DNA from: Arthrobacter sp. ISL-48
GTDB lineage: Bacteria; Actinomycetota; Actinomycetes; Actinomycetales; Micrococcaceae
Reading direction: 5' to 3'
Assembly (NCBI RefSeq): GCF_018613805.1
Contig: NZ_JAGGPL010000003.1
Location: forward strand, 434,001 to 498,000
Length of the DNA stretch: 64,000 bases
Made by a program: the position numbers and the translations under genes. Positions 8,325 to 18,290 of the stretch are shown in pieces (position 1 is the stretch's first letter; each line of letters starts with the position of its first letter). The notes under the pieces are model-generated. The model did not search any database and was not told the origin of the DNA. It was given only the letters and a program-made list of their open reading frames with translations.

Positions 8325-9419
8325 TTAGTCTGCAAAGTGATCCCATCCCCCGGTGCCACTGGCCCGGCCCGCAATTTTAACGCCCGGGTTTTCGGTGGAC
8401 CCCAGGGCTTGTACTGAGCCTATCGCAGTGAATCCGGAAGGCAGCTGAATGCCCGGAGGGAATGTGGCAAGGAGCCCGTGGTCCTCTCCGCCGCCAAGTA
8501 CCCACGCCAGCGGGTCGATGCCAAGCAGTTCCGACGCCGGTTCCAGGCGTTCGCCCAAACGTTCCAGCTCCCGGGGTTCCAGGTCAAGGACGACGGTGCT
8601 GGCACTGGCCAGCCGTGCTCCGTCCCGGACCAAGCCGTCCGAAATATCCAGCATGGCCGTGGCCCCTGCTGCCCGGGCCACGGGTCCGGCCCACAAGGGT
8701 GGCCGGGGCCTGCACTGGATGTCCAGAAGTCCCCGCTGTTCCGGTGACAGGGAATGCACGTCCACGTCCGATTCCAGGAGGGCCAGTCCCGCGGCAGCCT
8801 GGCCCACGGTGCCGGCCAGGGCCAGGACATTGCCGGGACGGGCACCCGAGCGCAGAACGGCACGGCCCCCGTTCAGAGTGCCCAGGACCGCGACGCTGAC
8901 CGAAATTTCCCGGCCCCGGCCCAGGTCTCCGCCGGCCACCGAACAGTCCGCGGCGCCAAGATCCCGGATGCCGGCGATGAGGCCGTCAGCAAGGTCCTCC
9001 ACCCAGCCGACCGGGGTATCCGGAGGCAAGGTGAGACTGACCACCATGGAGGTGGCGGTGGCACCCATGGCGTTGATGTCACTGAGATTCTGCGCGGCCG
9101 CCTTCCAACCTACGTCAAACCCCGTGGTGCGGTAGCCGTTGGCCCATTGAAGCCGGAAATCCTGGTCCTGCACCTGCGTATCGATGCTGATGACGGTCCT
9201 CCCGTCGGGAGCAGAGATGATGGCGGCATCGTCTCCGGGACCCAGCAGCGTGGCCGTGGAGTGCGCGCCACCCATGGAAAGACGCGGAAATATCCTGGCC
9301 AGCAGTTCGGATTCGGACAGGGCGCCGACGGCCGACGGCGGTTCAAAGTTGGTCTGGGGTTCTCGGTGGAGCAGATTCTCGGCGGGATCTTCGGGGCGGG
9401 TTACACGCTTTTCAGGCAC
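8325..9419 (-). CDS. thiL: thiamine-monophosphate kinase
   Basis: 364 residues. The family core begins near residue 30 (SESELLARIFPRL) and carries GPGDDAAII, the metal-binding DINAMGA, the VAGGDLGRG loop and MLDISDGL. It phosphorylates thiamine monophosphate to the cofactor thiamine diphosphate. The first ~28 residues (EKRVTRPEDPAENLLHREPQ) are outside the conserved core, so the true start may lie further in. It heads the leftward thiL-DAK2-recG-rsmD cluster. TPP made here is also the cofactor of IlvB encoded at 43-45 kb. Confidence 0.93.
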   Translation of the reverse strand: MPEKRVTRPEDPAENLLHREPQTNFEPPSAVGALSESELLARIFPRLSMGGAHSTATLLGPGDDAAIISAPDGRTVISIDTQVQDQDFRLQWANGYRTTGFDVGWKAAAQNLSDINAMGATATSMVVSLTLPPDTPVGWVEDLADGLIAGIRDLGAADCSVAGGDLGRGREISVSVAVLGTLNGGRAVLRSGARPGNVLALAGTVGQAAAGLALLESDVDVHSLSPEQRGLLDIQCRPRPPLWAGPVARAAGATAMLDISDGLVRDGARLASASTVVLDLEPRELERLGERLEPASELLGIDPLAWVLGGGEDHGLLATFPPGIQLPSGFTAIGSVQALGSTENPGVKIAGRASGTGGWDHFAD

Positions 9420-9481
9420 GCCACTACGCTACAACGCGGCTGGGACATTCATTGCCGGTACAGGCTGTTGGCCGAACCTCC

Positions 9482-10858
9482 TCAAGAGGACCTGAGCTCG
9501 CTGCAGGGGATTTGGACCTGGTCAAATTTCCACGCCACCGGTGCTACCAGCACAGCCGCAGTGGGAAGGGACGGATCAGCTTCACAGGCCGCCCGGGCTT
9601 CGCTGACGCCGGCTGACCAGGACGGGCCGGCATCACGGACCGTCGAGGCCGGCAGGTAGCTGGCGAGGAGAAAGGCAACGAACATTCCGGCGACTGCGAA
9701 AGCCGTCCTCTGGTTGACGTGCCCCCGTGTGAGTGCCACGGCCGCGGCCAACGGCACCAGCAGCAGCAGGAACATGGCCGGCGCCGCCGCATAGCGGATG
9801 TAGACGAACTCGGTGGCCCAGTCCGTCGCCGTGTAATGGGCATAGTTGAATATGGTGCTGCCGCTAAGCACCACGGAGGCCACCCAGCAGAGCACCGAGG
9901 CGCCCAGGGCACCGAGCGCCGTGAGCTTCAGCCCGCGGCCGCCGGCTACGAGGACGTACGCGAGAAGGGCCACTACCAGCAGGCACGGAATGAAAAGCGC
10001 CCAGCCTCCAAAAGAGATGATGTTCGATGCCAGGGTCCGACTGTCGGCGTGCCAGATGGAGCCGATCGGCAAGAGCCCGAATCCTAGAAGCACCGATGGA
10101 ATATCCACGGCATCAGAGGGGGCGGCACCGCTGAAACGCGGTTTCGTCAGAGTGGTCAGGACCTGCAGGACCACGCCCAGCGCCAGGCCGGCGGGGGCCG
10201 CGAAATTGCGGCGCCGGAAAGCGGCCCAGACGGCCAGAGGCAGGAACATGCCGGTGATGATCTCACTGGCAGCTGTAAGGAAGGCAGCAAGGAACATCCC
10301 TCCCGCTGCCGCGCGGGACTTGGGCTTGTATAGGAGGAGCCAGGGCATGAGCCAAAGGAGGTACCAGTGGAGGTTCGCGGCGTTCCCCAGCACCTCGTGC
10401 GGACCGATCGGCAGCAGTACGGGGATCGCTGCGATCATCAACCGGACAGGGACGGCCTCCGTGACCGAACGTGACAGGTGGACGACCGCCACGGAAATGG
10501 CTCCAACTGCCAAACAGGTCAGGAGTGACATTGCCAATGCATAACCTTGGAGCGGCACGACGGCATGGGCCAGGCTTGCCAGCATGCGCGGGATCACGTG
10601 GAGGTACCCGTCGTAAGAAAGCGGGATGCTCATCAGATCTCCATTGGCGAGAACGTCCCGCAGGAATACCCCGCCATTCTCAGCCCAGACGGTCCTCCGG
10701 GCCAGTAGCGGAAGCCTCCCCCAAGCCAGCAGCCCGAGGGCCACTGCGGCTACCGCCCACAGCAACACCTTGGTGCCTTTAATGACCGCCGGGCTGGCCG
10801 TCCTCGTCTCTTGGGGCCCTATTCTCCGCGGAGAAGAAGCGTCGATAACTTTAGTCAT
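9482..10858 (-). CDS. polytopic membrane protein, unknown function
   Basis: 458 residues with about ten hydrophobic segments, a short basic N-terminus, and a large loop after the first segment (WAENGGVFLRDVLANGDLMSIPLSYDGYLHVIPRMLA). A tryptophan-rich segment (NLHWYLLWLMPWLLLYKPKSR) follows. This general plan is seen in GT-C type polyprenol-linked sugar transferases, but I see no diagnostic motif beyond an acidic residue in the first loop. A -10-like TAGGCT lies 9 bases upstream of the ATG on the minus strand. It shares a divergent 200-base intergenic region with the DUF3515 gene. Function not assigned. Confidence 0.75.
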   Translation of the reverse strand: MTKVIDASSPRRIGPQETRTASPAVIKGTKVLLWAVAAVALGLLAWGRLPLLARRTVWAENGGVFLRDVLANGDLMSIPLSYDGYLHVIPRMLASLAHAVVPLQGYALAMSLLTCLAVGAISVAVVHLSRSVTEAVPVRLMIAAIPVLLPIGPHEVLGNAANLHWYLLWLMPWLLLYKPKSRAAAGGMFLAAFLTAASEIITGMFLPLAVWAAFRRRNFAAPAGLALGVVLQVLTTLTKPRFSGAAPSDAVDIPSVLLGFGLLPIGSIWHADSRTLASNIISFGGWALFIPCLLVVALLAYVLVAGGRGLKLTALGALGASVLCWVASVVLSGSTIFNYAHYTATDWATEFVYIRYAAAPAMFLLLLVPLAAAVALTRGHVNQRTAFAVAGMFVAFLLASYLPASTVRDAGPSWSAGVSEARAACEADPSLPTAAVLVAPVAWKFDQVQIPCSELRSS

Positions 10859-11058
10859 TTGGTCAGTAGCCTATCGCCCTGCAGCCTGGTGTTACGCCGC
10901 CGGACAAAGGACCCGACCCGGTGCAGGCGCGGCGGCTACGTTGATGCTCCTGCATCCCAGGAGGCTGACACCCTCGACGTGCGGAGATACGGATCCAAGC
11001 GTTCGAAGTGCAAATCCCAGGATTGGCGCAGCAATCGCTGAATGGAGATGATGGGTTG

Positions 11059-11583
11059 ATGCGCCACACCCCCTTCTCTGCAATATCCGTGCCTGCCGCG
11101 GCGGCGTTCACCAGGGCTGCCGGCGCAGCGACCGTCGTGGTTGCAGCACTCTCCCTGACCGCGTGCTCTCCGGTTGTGGACGTGACCGCAGCGAAGGACG
11201 CCGCGAACCCCGCCTGCGCTCCCATGATGGTGGCATTGCCGGATGCCATCGGCGATTCCCGGCTGCGGAAGACGAACAGCCAGGCCACCGCGGCCTGGGG
11301 CGATCCGTCCCAGGTGGTCCTGCGCTGCGGCGTGAACGTTCCGGGTCCGACCACTGACCGCTGCGTCAGCGTGAACGGCATCGACTGGGTCATCAAGGAA
11401 GGCGACCCGGTATGGACGCTGACTACCTTTGGACGTGATCCCGCCACCGAAATCCTGATGGACCCGGACAAGATCAGCTCCGCCACTGTCCTTGCCGATC
11501 TTTCTGGGCCGGCTGGAAAAATCCCGGCCACCCGAAAGTGCGTTGGCCAGGAAGACCTGCAAAACCTGCCCGCCACCCAGTAG
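11059..11583 (+). CDS. DUF3515 family lipoprotein
   Basis: 174 residues from ATG 11059 (GGAG at 11044-11047). A hydrophobic stretch ends in the lipobox LTAC, so the mature protein is probably lipid-anchored at its Cys. The mature part (CAPMMVALPDAIG, then WGDPSQVVLRCGV and GIDWVIKEGD) matches the actinobacterial DUF3515 family of unknown function. DUF3515 genes commonly neighbour ddl, thiL and rpmB in Actinobacteria, as here. Paired cysteines in the mature part could form a disulfide. A TTG three bases upstream is a possible alternative start. Confidence 0.85.
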   Translation: MRHTPFSAISVPAAAAFTRAAGAATVVVAALSLTACSPVVDVTAAKDAANPACAPMMVALPDAIGDSRLRKTNSQATAAWGDPSQVVLRCGVNVPGPTTDRCVSVNGIDWVIKEGDPVWTLTTFGRDPATEILMDPDKISSATVLADLSGPAGKIPATRKCVGQEDLQNLPATQ

Positions 11584-11652
11584 GCCACTGTTGGGCCCAC
11601 GCCGGCAGGGTTCCCTTGCCGAAGCGGAGCGAGGTCAGGGTGCCGGTGGGGA

Positions 11653-12801
11653 CTAGCGCAGGCCCGTCTTCCGGTGCAGTGCAAGGTAGATCAGTTCGTC
11701 GATCAGGTCCGCATAGTCCAGCCCCGATGCCGCCCACATCTGGGGGTACATGCTTTTGGGCGTAAATCCGGGCATGGTGTTGATCTCGTTAATGATCAGC
11801 TCGCCGTCGGGTGTGTAGAAGAAGTCGACGCGGCTCAGCCCTTCGGCGCCCACAGCGTCAAATGCTGCGGCCGCCAACTCCTGTACCCGGGTGATGGCCT
11901 CCTCCGGTATGTCGGCAGGGCAGCTCAGCGCTGCGGCGTCGTCCTCCACGTATTTGGCGTTGAAATCATAGAATTCGTGGCTGCCGCCGGCTACGGAAAT
12001 CTCGCCCGGCATGGACGCGCGGGGCGTATCGGTCCCGCGGCCTTCCAGGACGGCGCACTCGATTTCGCGGCCTACGATGCCGGCTTCGATCACGAGCTTG
12101 AGGTCGTGGCGGCGGGCTTCCTTGATGGCGGCGTCCAGGCCGTCCAGGGAATCCACCTTGGAGATGCCCATGGACGATCCGGCCCGGGCCGGTTTGACGA
12201 ACACCGGAAAGCCGAGCCGGTCCACCTGCTTGCGGACCGATTCGGCATCCTTGAGCCACTGCCGGTCCGTAACGGCGACGTAGGGTCCCACAGGAAGGCC
12301 TGCAGCCTCAAAGACCACTTTCATGTAGTGCTTGTCCATGCCCACGGCAGAGGCGAGTACCCCGGCCCCCACGTAGCGGGTGTCCGACAGCTCCAGGAGC
12401 CCCTGGATGGTGCCGTCTTCACCGAAGGGCCCGTGAAGCAGCGGGAAAACCACGTCAACTGTTCCGAGTTCCTGCGGAACGGCGTTCGGGGAGGCCACGA
12501 TCAGCTGGTGCTCACCGCCGATTTCGGCCAGTGTGACCGTTTCCGACGACGGCGGTACTTCCGGCAGTGACGTCGCGGACAGTGACCACTGGGCTGTGTC
12601 GCTGGCAGCAAGCACCCATTGTCCCGACTTGGCGATACCGATGGGAATGACGTCGTATTTGTCTTTGTTGATCGCGCCGAGCACTCCGGCAGCCGTCACG
12701 CAGCTGACGGCATGTTCGCTGGACCGGCCGCCAAAAAGTACCGCCACACGGGGCTTGGCCCGAGGGGCTGATTCCGGTGGGGTCGGGGTGTCTTTGGACA
12801 T
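11653..12801 (-). CDS. ddl: D-alanine--D-alanine ligase
   Basis: 382 residues; ATP-grasp fold. The N-terminal domain shows VAVLFGGRSSEHAVSC, the ATP-binding part HGPFGEDGTIQGLLEL, the grasp region PVFVKPARAGSSMGISKV and the metal-binding C-terminal ELIINEINTMPGFTPKSMYPQM. It makes D-Ala-D-Ala for peptidoglycan precursors. It follows gpsA by 2 bases and is the last gene of the leftward operon murA-plsC-gpsA-ddl, so wall and phospholipid precursor genes are cotranscribed. Confidence 0.96.
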   Translation of the reverse strand: MSKDTPTPPESAPRAKPRVAVLFGGRSSEHAVSCVTAAGVLGAINKDKYDVIPIGIAKSGQWVLAASDTAQWSLSATSLPEVPPSSETVTLAEIGGEHQLIVASPNAVPQELGTVDVVFPLLHGPFGEDGTIQGLLELSDTRYVGAGVLASAVGMDKHYMKVVFEAAGLPVGPYVAVTDRQWLKDAESVRKQVDRLGFPVFVKPARAGSSMGISKVDSLDGLDAAIKEARRHDLKLVIEAGIVGREIECAVLEGRGTDTPRASMPGEISVAGGSHEFYDFNAKYVEDDAAALSCPADIPEEAITRVQELAAAAFDAVGAEGLSRVDFFYTPDGELIINEINTMPGFTPKSMYPQMWAASGLDYADLIDELIYLALHRKTGLR

Positions 12802-12803
12802 CG

Positions 12804-13856
12804 TCAGTAATCGCCTTCAGGTTTCAGGTCCCGCGCCAGCAGCAGCGGCCCCAGTTGGTCAACGGACAGTTTGCCGGCGAGAACCGCAACCACGGCGGCG
12901 GTGATGGGCATTTCCACACCCAGCTTCCCGGCGAGCTCGTGCACGGCCTGGCCCGACTTGATGCCTTCCGCTGTCTGGGTCATCTTCTGGGCCACCTCCT
13001 CCAGGGTGAGGCCCTGGCCCAACAGCCGGCCGGCCGTATGGTTCCGGGACAACGGCGAGGAACACGTTGCCACGAGGTCGCCCAGGCCTGCCAGTCCAGC
13101 CATGGTCCGGGCTTCCCCGCCCAAGGCAAGGGCCAGCCTGGATGTTTCTGCCAGACCCCTGGTAATCACGGAAGCCTTGGTGTTGTCCCCCATCTGCTTT
13201 CCTTCACAAATACCCACGGCCAACGCGATAACGTTCTTGACGATGCCACCGATTTCGACGCCGACGATGTCCCCGGTGGTGTACGGACGGAAGTAGGGAG
13301 CCGTGCAGCTCCTGGCGATCCAGCCTGCCGCCGCCGGATCCGTGCAGGCCACGACCGACGCCGTGGGCTCCTCGCGGGCAATCTCCATGGCCAGGTTCGG
13401 CCCCGAAACCACCGCAACGCGGTCCTGGGGTATGCCCAGCTCCTCGCCGATGACCTCGCTCATCCTTGCGTCCGTGCTGAGTTCCAGGCCCTTCATGAGC
13501 GACACCACGACAGCATCCGGAGCAATCAGGGGCTTCCATTCCCGCAACTGGAGCCGCAAGGATTGGGCGGGCACAGCGAGGACCACGAGGTCAGCTCCCG
13601 CGAGCACTTCACGCACGTCGGTTGACGCCGTGATACTCACGGGCAACTCAGTGTCTTTCAAGTATTGGAAGTTGCGGTGGATGCTGTTGATCTGTTCCAC
13701 CACTTCGCTTCGCCTGCCCCACAGCCTGATGCTCCGCTCGTCCCCGGACGCTGTGGCAGCGTCGGCGAGAATCTTGGCGAATGTGGTCCCCCAGGATCCG
13801 GCGCCCAGGACGGCAACAGACCGGGCCGAACCCAGGTGAATCCCGTCAGCAGTCAC
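12804..13856 (-). CDS. gpsA: NAD(P)H-dependent glycerol-3-phosphate dehydrogenase
   Basis: 350 residues from GTG 13856. I chose it because the dinucleotide-binding motif SVAVLGAGSWGTTFAKIL follows at once and because the GTG overlaps the plsC stop in a GTGA junction. Further motifs are VVSLMKGLE, VVSGPNLAMEIA, the catalytic-lysine region VEIGGIVKNVIALAVG and MAGLAGLGDLVATCSSPLSRN. It reduces dihydroxyacetone phosphate to sn-glycerol-3-phosphate, the backbone used by the PlsC-type acyltransferase upstream. Translational coupling to plsC and ddl is likely. Confidence 0.95.
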   Translation of the reverse strand: MTADGIHLGSARSVAVLGAGSWGTTFAKILADAATASGDERSIRLWGRRSEVVEQINSIHRNFQYLKDTELPVSITASTDVREVLAGADLVVLAVPAQSLRLQLREWKPLIAPDAVVVSLMKGLELSTDARMSEVIGEELGIPQDRVAVVSGPNLAMEIAREEPTASVVACTDPAAAGWIARSCTAPYFRPYTTGDIVGVEIGGIVKNVIALAVGICEGKQMGDNTKASVITRGLAETSRLALALGGEARTMAGLAGLGDLVATCSSPLSRNHTAGRLLGQGLTLEEVAQKMTQTAEGIKSGQAVHELAGKLGVEMPITAAVVAVLAGKLSVDQLGPLLLARDLKPEGDY

Positions 13857-14629
13857 GGGGTACCCGCCCCTTCGTCCGGCTGGACCGGCTGGCCGCGTTC
13901 CACAAAACGTCCGTGCTTGGCCTGGTTGTGCTTGGCAGGATCCCACCGCTCAGCGGGCGCCTCCTGGCCCCTGATGCCGGCCAGCAGAGCGGTGACTGCG
14001 TCCATAATGACATCGGTGGCGGCCGCCAAGGTGGCCTTGTCCAGGGGACGGCCGGCGAAGGCGCTCAGGTCCACAGGATCCCCCACCACAACGCGCGATG
14101 TTTTGCGTGGGAACAGGTGGAACCGCTTTGCGTATCGAGGCAAGACCTCGTGCGCACCCCAGTGCGCGATGGGCACCACGGGGATTCCGCCTTCGAGGGC
14201 CAGCCTGGCCGCGCCGGTGTGGCCCTTCATGGGCCACAGGTCGGGATCGCGGGTGAGCGTCCCTTCGGGATAGATGATGATGGCGCCACCCTCAGACACG
14301 ATCTCCTGGGCGAGCCGCAGCGAGCGGTTCGCACCCGCCGTCGAGCGTTCCACCGGGATCTGCTTGGTGGCCCGCAGGATCCAGCCCAGCACGGGGACCT
14401 TGAAAAGGCCGGCCTTGGCAAGGAAATGCGGGGCCCGCTTCTGGTTGTACAGCATGTGCCCCACGATGAGGGGATCGATTTCCGTGCAATGGTTGGGAGC
14501 CGCGATGAAGCCACCCGCAGGCAGCTTCTCGGTGCCCTCCCATTTCTTGTCCATCATGACGTTCAGCAGGCTGCGCGCTATCGCGGCGATGACTACAAAC
14601 GTGGCCTGGCTCTTGGCCGTTTCCTTCAC
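13853..14629 (-). CDS. plsC: 1-acyl-sn-glycerol-3-phosphate acyltransferase
   Basis: 258 residues from GTG 14629, ten bases after the murA stop; the open frame extends to 14704 but inside murA. Acyltransferase blocks are clear: NHCTEIDPL (the HX4D catalytic pair), the block with PVERSTAG and the PEGT motif in YPEGTLTRD. It acylates lysophosphatidic acid to phosphatidic acid at the membrane. It sits between murA and gpsA. The C-terminal ~25 residues are polar and not part of the domain. The start is only moderately certain, since no strong ribosome-binding site is visible. Confidence 0.88.
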   Translation of the reverse strand: MKETAKSQATFVVIAAIARSLLNVMMDKKWEGTEKLPAGGFIAAPNHCTEIDPLIVGHMLYNQKRAPHFLAKAGLFKVPVLGWILRATKQIPVERSTAGANRSLRLAQEIVSEGGAIIIYPEGTLTRDPDLWPMKGHTGAARLALEGGIPVVPIAHWGAHEVLPRYAKRFHLFPRKTSRVVVGDPVDLSAFAGRPLDKATLAAATDVIMDAVTALLAGIRGQEAPAERWDPAKHNQAKHGRFVERGQPVQPDEGAGTP

Positions 14630-14639
14630 GTGCGCAGCG

Positions 14640-15965
14640 CTACTTGGTTGCGGTGATGTCGAAGTCGGCGCCGAGGCCGGCCAGTTTTTCAGTGAACCGC
14701 TCATAGCCCCGGTTGATGATGTCGATCCCGGTGACCCTGGAGGTGCCGGTAGCGGCCAGGGCGGCGATCAGGTGGCTGAACCCGCCGCGCAGGTCCGGGA
14801 CGTCGATGTCGGTCCCCTTGAGCTGGGTGGGCCCGGAGATCACGGCGGAATGAAGGAAGTTGCGCTGGCCGAACCTGCACGGCACACTGCCCAGGCATTC
14901 CCGGTGCACCTGGATGCTGGCTCCCATCCGGATCAGGGCGTCGGTGAAGCCGAAGCGGTTCTCGTAGACGGTCTCGTGCACGATGGACACGCCTTCTGCC
15001 TGGGTCAGCGCAACCACCAGGGGCTGCTGCCAGTCGGTCATGAAGCCGGGATGCACATCCGTCTCCAGGACCAGCGGGTTGAGCTTGCCGCCGCGGTGGT
15101 AGAAGCGGATGCCGTCCTCGCCGATGTCCATACCGCCGCCCACTTTGCGGTAGGTGTTCAGGAACGTCATCATGTCCCGCTGCGAAGCGCCTTCAACGAA
15201 GATGTCGCCGCGCGTCACCAGGGCGGCTGATGCCCACGACGCCGATTCGTTGCGGTCCGAGAGGGCCCGGTGGTTATAGCCGCCCAGGTCCCGGACGCCT
15301 TCGATGCGGATGGTCCTGTCCGTCTGGACGCTGATGATGGCGCCCATCTTCTGCAGTACCGCGATGAGGTCAATGATCTCGGGCTCCGTGGCAGCCCCGG
15401 AGAGTTCGGTGATGCCTTCGGCGCGGGTGGCGCTCAGCAGGACCTGCTCAGTGGCGCCGACCGAAGGGTAGGGCAGGGAGATTTTGGCCCCGTGCAGGCC
15501 TTTGGGCGCCGAGATGTGGATGCCGCCGGGACGCTTTTCAACCACGGCGCCGAAGCGCCGCAGGACGTCGAGGTGGTAGTCAATGGGCCGGTCGCCGATC
15601 TTGCAGCCGCCCAGGTCCGGGATGAAGGCTTCGCCAATGGCGTGGATCAACGGACCACAGAGCAGGATAGGGATCCGGGAATCACCGGCGTGGGCGTCAA
15701 TAGCCGTGCTCGGAGCAGTCTTAGCCGCCTTGGGATCCAGCGTCAGGTCACCGTTAACGGGATCCTTGACCACCGTCACTCCATGCAGCTGCAGGAGCGA
15801 GGTGACTACCTCAACATCCTTGATTTCCGGAACGTTCCGCAACACCGATGGTTCGTTTCCCAGCAACGCGGCCACCATAGCCTTGGGAACCAGATTCTTG
15901 GCCCCACGGACGCTGACGCGGCCTGTAAGCGGGACTCCGCCGCGGATTGTCAGAACACTACTCAT
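14640..15965 (-). CDS. murA: UDP-N-acetylglucosamine 1-carboxyvinyltransferase
   Basis: 441 residues. The N-terminus SVRGAKNLVPKAMVAALL holds the conserved Lys-Asn pair. The active-site loop GGCKIGDRPIDYHLDVLRR contains Cys121, the equivalent of E. coli Cys115, so a fosfomycin-type target cysteine is present. It transfers enolpyruvate to UDP-GlcNAc, the first committed peptidoglycan step. It heads the leftward operon murA-plsC-gpsA-ddl. A GGAAACC sequence 6 bases before the ATG serves as the likely ribosome-binding site. Confidence 0.96.
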   Translation of the reverse strand: MSSVLTIRGGVPLTGRVSVRGAKNLVPKAMVAALLGNEPSVLRNVPEIKDVEVVTSLLQLHGVTVVKDPVNGDLTLDPKAAKTAPSTAIDAHAGDSRIPILLCGPLIHAIGEAFIPDLGGCKIGDRPIDYHLDVLRRFGAVVEKRPGGIHISAPKGLHGAKISLPYPSVGATEQVLLSATRAEGITELSGAATEPEIIDLIAVLQKMGAIISVQTDRTIRIEGVRDLGGYNHRALSDRNESASWASAALVTRGDIFVEGASQRDMMTFLNTYRKVGGGMDIGEDGIRFYHRGGKLNPLVLETDVHPGFMTDWQQPLVVALTQAEGVSIVHETVYENRFGFTDALIRMGASIQVHRECLGSVPCRFGQRNFLHSAVISGPTQLKGTDIDVPDLRGGFSHLIAALAATGTSRVTGIDIINRGYERFTEKLAGLGADFDITATK

Positions 15966-16076
15966 ATACCGGTTTCCTTACGATTACTCGCCCCCAAATA
16001 CTTGCAAAGGCTCCAGCTAAGCATAGGAGGTCGTGTTACCGAACCGAAATACGGGGGCGTCCTCGATGAGAAACGC

Positions 16077-16092
16077 GGCCGCTCACGCGGCC
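16077..16092 (-). terminator. possible leuCD terminator hairpin
   Basis: Between leuD and murA the minus strand reads GGCCGC-GTGA-GCGGCC, a 6-bp G+C stem with a GNRA-type tetraloop, followed by GCGTTTCTC. It is in place to end leuCD transcription, but the U-tract is weak. Confidence 0.4.
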
Positions 16093-16132
16093 CGGAACGC
16101 GCCGTCCCGAGCCGCCGTTCGGGGCCGGCTTT

Positions 16133-16735
16133 TCAGGACAGGCGGGCCGGGAGGGTCGTCGGTTTGAACGCTGGACGGGTGGCCTCGTAGGCGGTGATGT
16201 CCGCTTCGTGCTGGAGGGTGAGGCCAATGTCATCCAGGCCTTCCAGCAGGCGCCACCGTGTGTAGTCGTCAATCTCAAACGGCGCCACGATGTTGCCGCA
16301 GATGACCGTCTTGGAGACCAGGTCCACGGTGACTTCGGTGCCAGGGGCGTTTTCCAGCTCTTTCCAGATCAGTTCGATGTCGTCCTGGGCCACCTCGGCT
16401 GCCAGCAGCCCCTGCTTGCCCGAGTTGCCGCGGAAGATGTCGGCGAAACGGGACGAGAGGACGGTTTTAAAGCCGTAGTCCTTCAGCGCCCAGACGGCGT
16501 GTTCACGGGAGGACCCGGTGCCGAAGTCCGGTCCGGCCACCAGCACGGAACCGATGTTGAAGGGGGCCTGGTTCAGGATGAAGGATGGGTCCTTGCGCCA
16601 GGCGGAAAACAGCGCGTCCTCGAAGCCTGTGCGGGTGATGCGCTTGAGGTAGACCGCGGGGATGATCTGGTCGGTGTCGACGTTGCTCTGCCGCAGCGGA
16701 ACGCCGATGCCCGTGTGCGTAGTGAACTTTTCCAT
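16133..16735 (-). CDS. leuD: 3-isopropylmalate dehydratase small subunit
   Basis: 200 residues, the normal length. The aconitase swivel-domain motif [15 protein letters not shown] is present, with the N-terminal [21 protein letters not shown]. It pairs with LeuC to isomerise 2-isopropylmalate to 3-isopropylmalate in leucine synthesis. It starts 8 bases after leuC and belongs to the leuCD operon, whose control region carries the TCTCA-N5-TGAGA palindrome. Confidence 0.97.
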   Translation of the reverse strand: MEKFTTHTGIGVPLRQSNVDTDQIIPAVYLKRITRTGFEDALFSAWRKDPSFILNQAPFNIGSVLVAGPDFGTGSSREHAVWALKDYGFKTVLSSRFADIFRGNSGKQGLLAAEVAQDDIELIWKELENAPGTEVTVDLVSKTVICGNIVAPFEIDDYTRWRLLEGLDDIGLTLQHEADITAYEATRPAFKPTTLPARLS

Positions 16736-16743
16736 GGCGTCTC

Positions 16744-18204
16744 CTAGGCTGCGTGGGTGCGGATGGCGGCGGATTCGGGGGCCGGATCAAGGTCCGACGG
16801 TGAGCTCAGTGTGCCCCGGACGGCCGTGGCTGCTGCCACCACCGGCGAAACAAGGTGGGTCCGTCCGCCCTTGCCCTGGCGTCCCTCGAAGTTGCGGTTG
16901 GACGTGGAGGCGCAGCGTTCCCCGACCTCCAGCTGGTCCGGGTTCATGCCCAGGCACATGGAGCAGCCGGCGAAGCGCCACTCCGCCCCGAAGTCCTTGA
17001 AGACCTTGTCCAGGCCTTCAGCCTCGGCTTCAAGGCGCACGCGTGCCGAGCCCGGCACCACCAGCATCCGGATGTTGGGGTCCTTCTGGCGTCCGCGGAC
17101 GATGTCAGCGGCAGCCCGGAGATCCTCCATGCGCGAGTTGGTGCAGGAGCCCAGGAAGACCGTGTCCACGCGGATCTCCTTCATGGGCGTTCCAGCCTGG
17201 AGACCCATGTACTGCAGGGCGCGCTCGGCGGCGGCCTTGGCGTTTTCGTCGCCGAAGTCCTCGGGGGACGGCACCTTGGCAGAGAGTGAAACACCCTGGC
17301 CAGGGTTGGTGCCCCACGTGACGAACGGCTCCAGCGTGTCGGCGTCGAGGTCGACTTCGACGTCGAACGTGGCGTCGTCGTCGGTCCGCAGGGTATTCCA
17401 GTACTCGACGGCGGCATCCCACTCTGCCCCCTGCGGCGCGTGCGGGCGGCCAAACATGTAGTCGTAGGTGGTCTGGTCTGGCGCCACCAGACCGGCACGG
17501 GCGCCTGCCTCAATGGACATGTTGCAGATGGTCATCCGGGCTTCCATGGACAGCGCACGGATGGCGGAACCGCGGTACTCCAGGACGTAGCCCTGGCCTC
17601 CGCCGGTGCCGATCTTGGCGATCACGGCGAGGATGATGTCCTTGGCACTGACGCCGGGACGCAGCGCGCCTTCAACGTTAATGGCCATGGTCTTGAACGG
17701 CTTCAGGGACAGGGTCTGGGTGGCCATGACGTGCTCCACCTCGGAAGTCCCGATGCCCATGGCCAGCGCGCCGAAGGCTCCGTGGGTCGACGTGTGTGAA
17801 TCACCGCAGACAACGGTCATGCCTGGCTGGGTCAGGCCAAGCTGCGGGCCCACAACGTGCACAATCCCCTGCTCCGCGTCACCTAGTGAATGCAGCCGGA
17901 CGCCGAATTCGGCACAGTTGTTCCGCAGTGTCTGGATCTGGGTGCGGCTCGTCAGGTCGGCGATTGGCTTGTCGATGTCCAGCGTGGGAGTGTTGTGGTC
18001 CTCCGTGGCGATCGTGAGGTCGGGACGCCGCAGCTTCCGGCCGGCGAGCCGCAGGCCTTCGAATGCCTGCGGGGACGTCACCTCGTGGACAAGGTGAAGG
18101 TCGATGAAGAGGAGGTCGGGCTGGGCATTGGCTCCTTCGCCGTCGCCTTTGCGCACCACGTGTGCGTCCCAGACTTTCTCGGCCAGTGTCTTTGCCACGG
18201 CCAT
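16744..18204 (-). CDS. leuC: 3-isopropylmalate dehydratase large subunit
   Basis: 486 residues. The three [4Fe-4S] cysteines are seen in [17 protein letters not shown] and [29 protein letters not shown] is the substrate-binding aconitase motif. An AGGGAG ribosome-binding site precedes the ATG. It forms the LeuCD enzyme with the next gene. It is divergent from the IclR-type regulator, and the shared 116-base region holds the palindrome at 18291-18305, which sits about 40 bases upstream of the likely leuC transcription start, a typical activator position. Confidence 0.97.
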   Translation of the reverse strand: MAVAKTLAEKVWDAHVVRKGDGEGANAQPDLLFIDLHLVHEVTSPQAFEGLRLAGRKLRRPDLTIATEDHNTPTLDIDKPIADLTSRTQIQTLRNNCAEFGVRLHSLGDAEQGIVHVVGPQLGLTQPGMTVVCGDSHTSTHGAFGALAMGIGTSEVEHVMATQTLSLKPFKTMAINVEGALRPGVSAKDIILAVIAKIGTGGGQGYVLEYRGSAIRALSMEARMTICNMSIEAGARAGLVAPDQTTYDYMFGRPHAPQGAEWDAAVEYWNTLRTDDDATFDVEVDLDADTLEPFVTWGTNPGQGVSLSAKVPSPEDFGDENAKAAAERALQYMGLQAGTPMKEIRVDTVFLGSCTNSRMEDLRAAADIVRGRQKDPNIRMLVVPGSARVRLEAEAEGLDKVFKDFGAEWRFAGCSMCLGMNPDQLEVGERCASTSNRNFEGRQGKGGRTHLVSPVVAAATAVRGTLSSPSDLDPAPESAAIRTHAA

Positions 18205-18290
18205 CTCCCTTCACTGCTGTTGGCTATTGTTTGACTGCTAGAACCACTGAATCAGCACGGCTGTGTAATATGCCAGCGGAAAGATTTGCA

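Noticed and set aside
10980..11045. tRNA-like fragment (GTTCGAAGTGCAAATCC) upstream of the DUF3515 gene
   Set aside because: No acceptor stem or anticodon arm can be drawn around the T-arm-like piece.
10863..11684. 273-codon minus-strand frame over the DUF3515 gene
   Set aside because: Shadow frame; the plus-strand lipoprotein has a signal peptide, lipobox and RBS.
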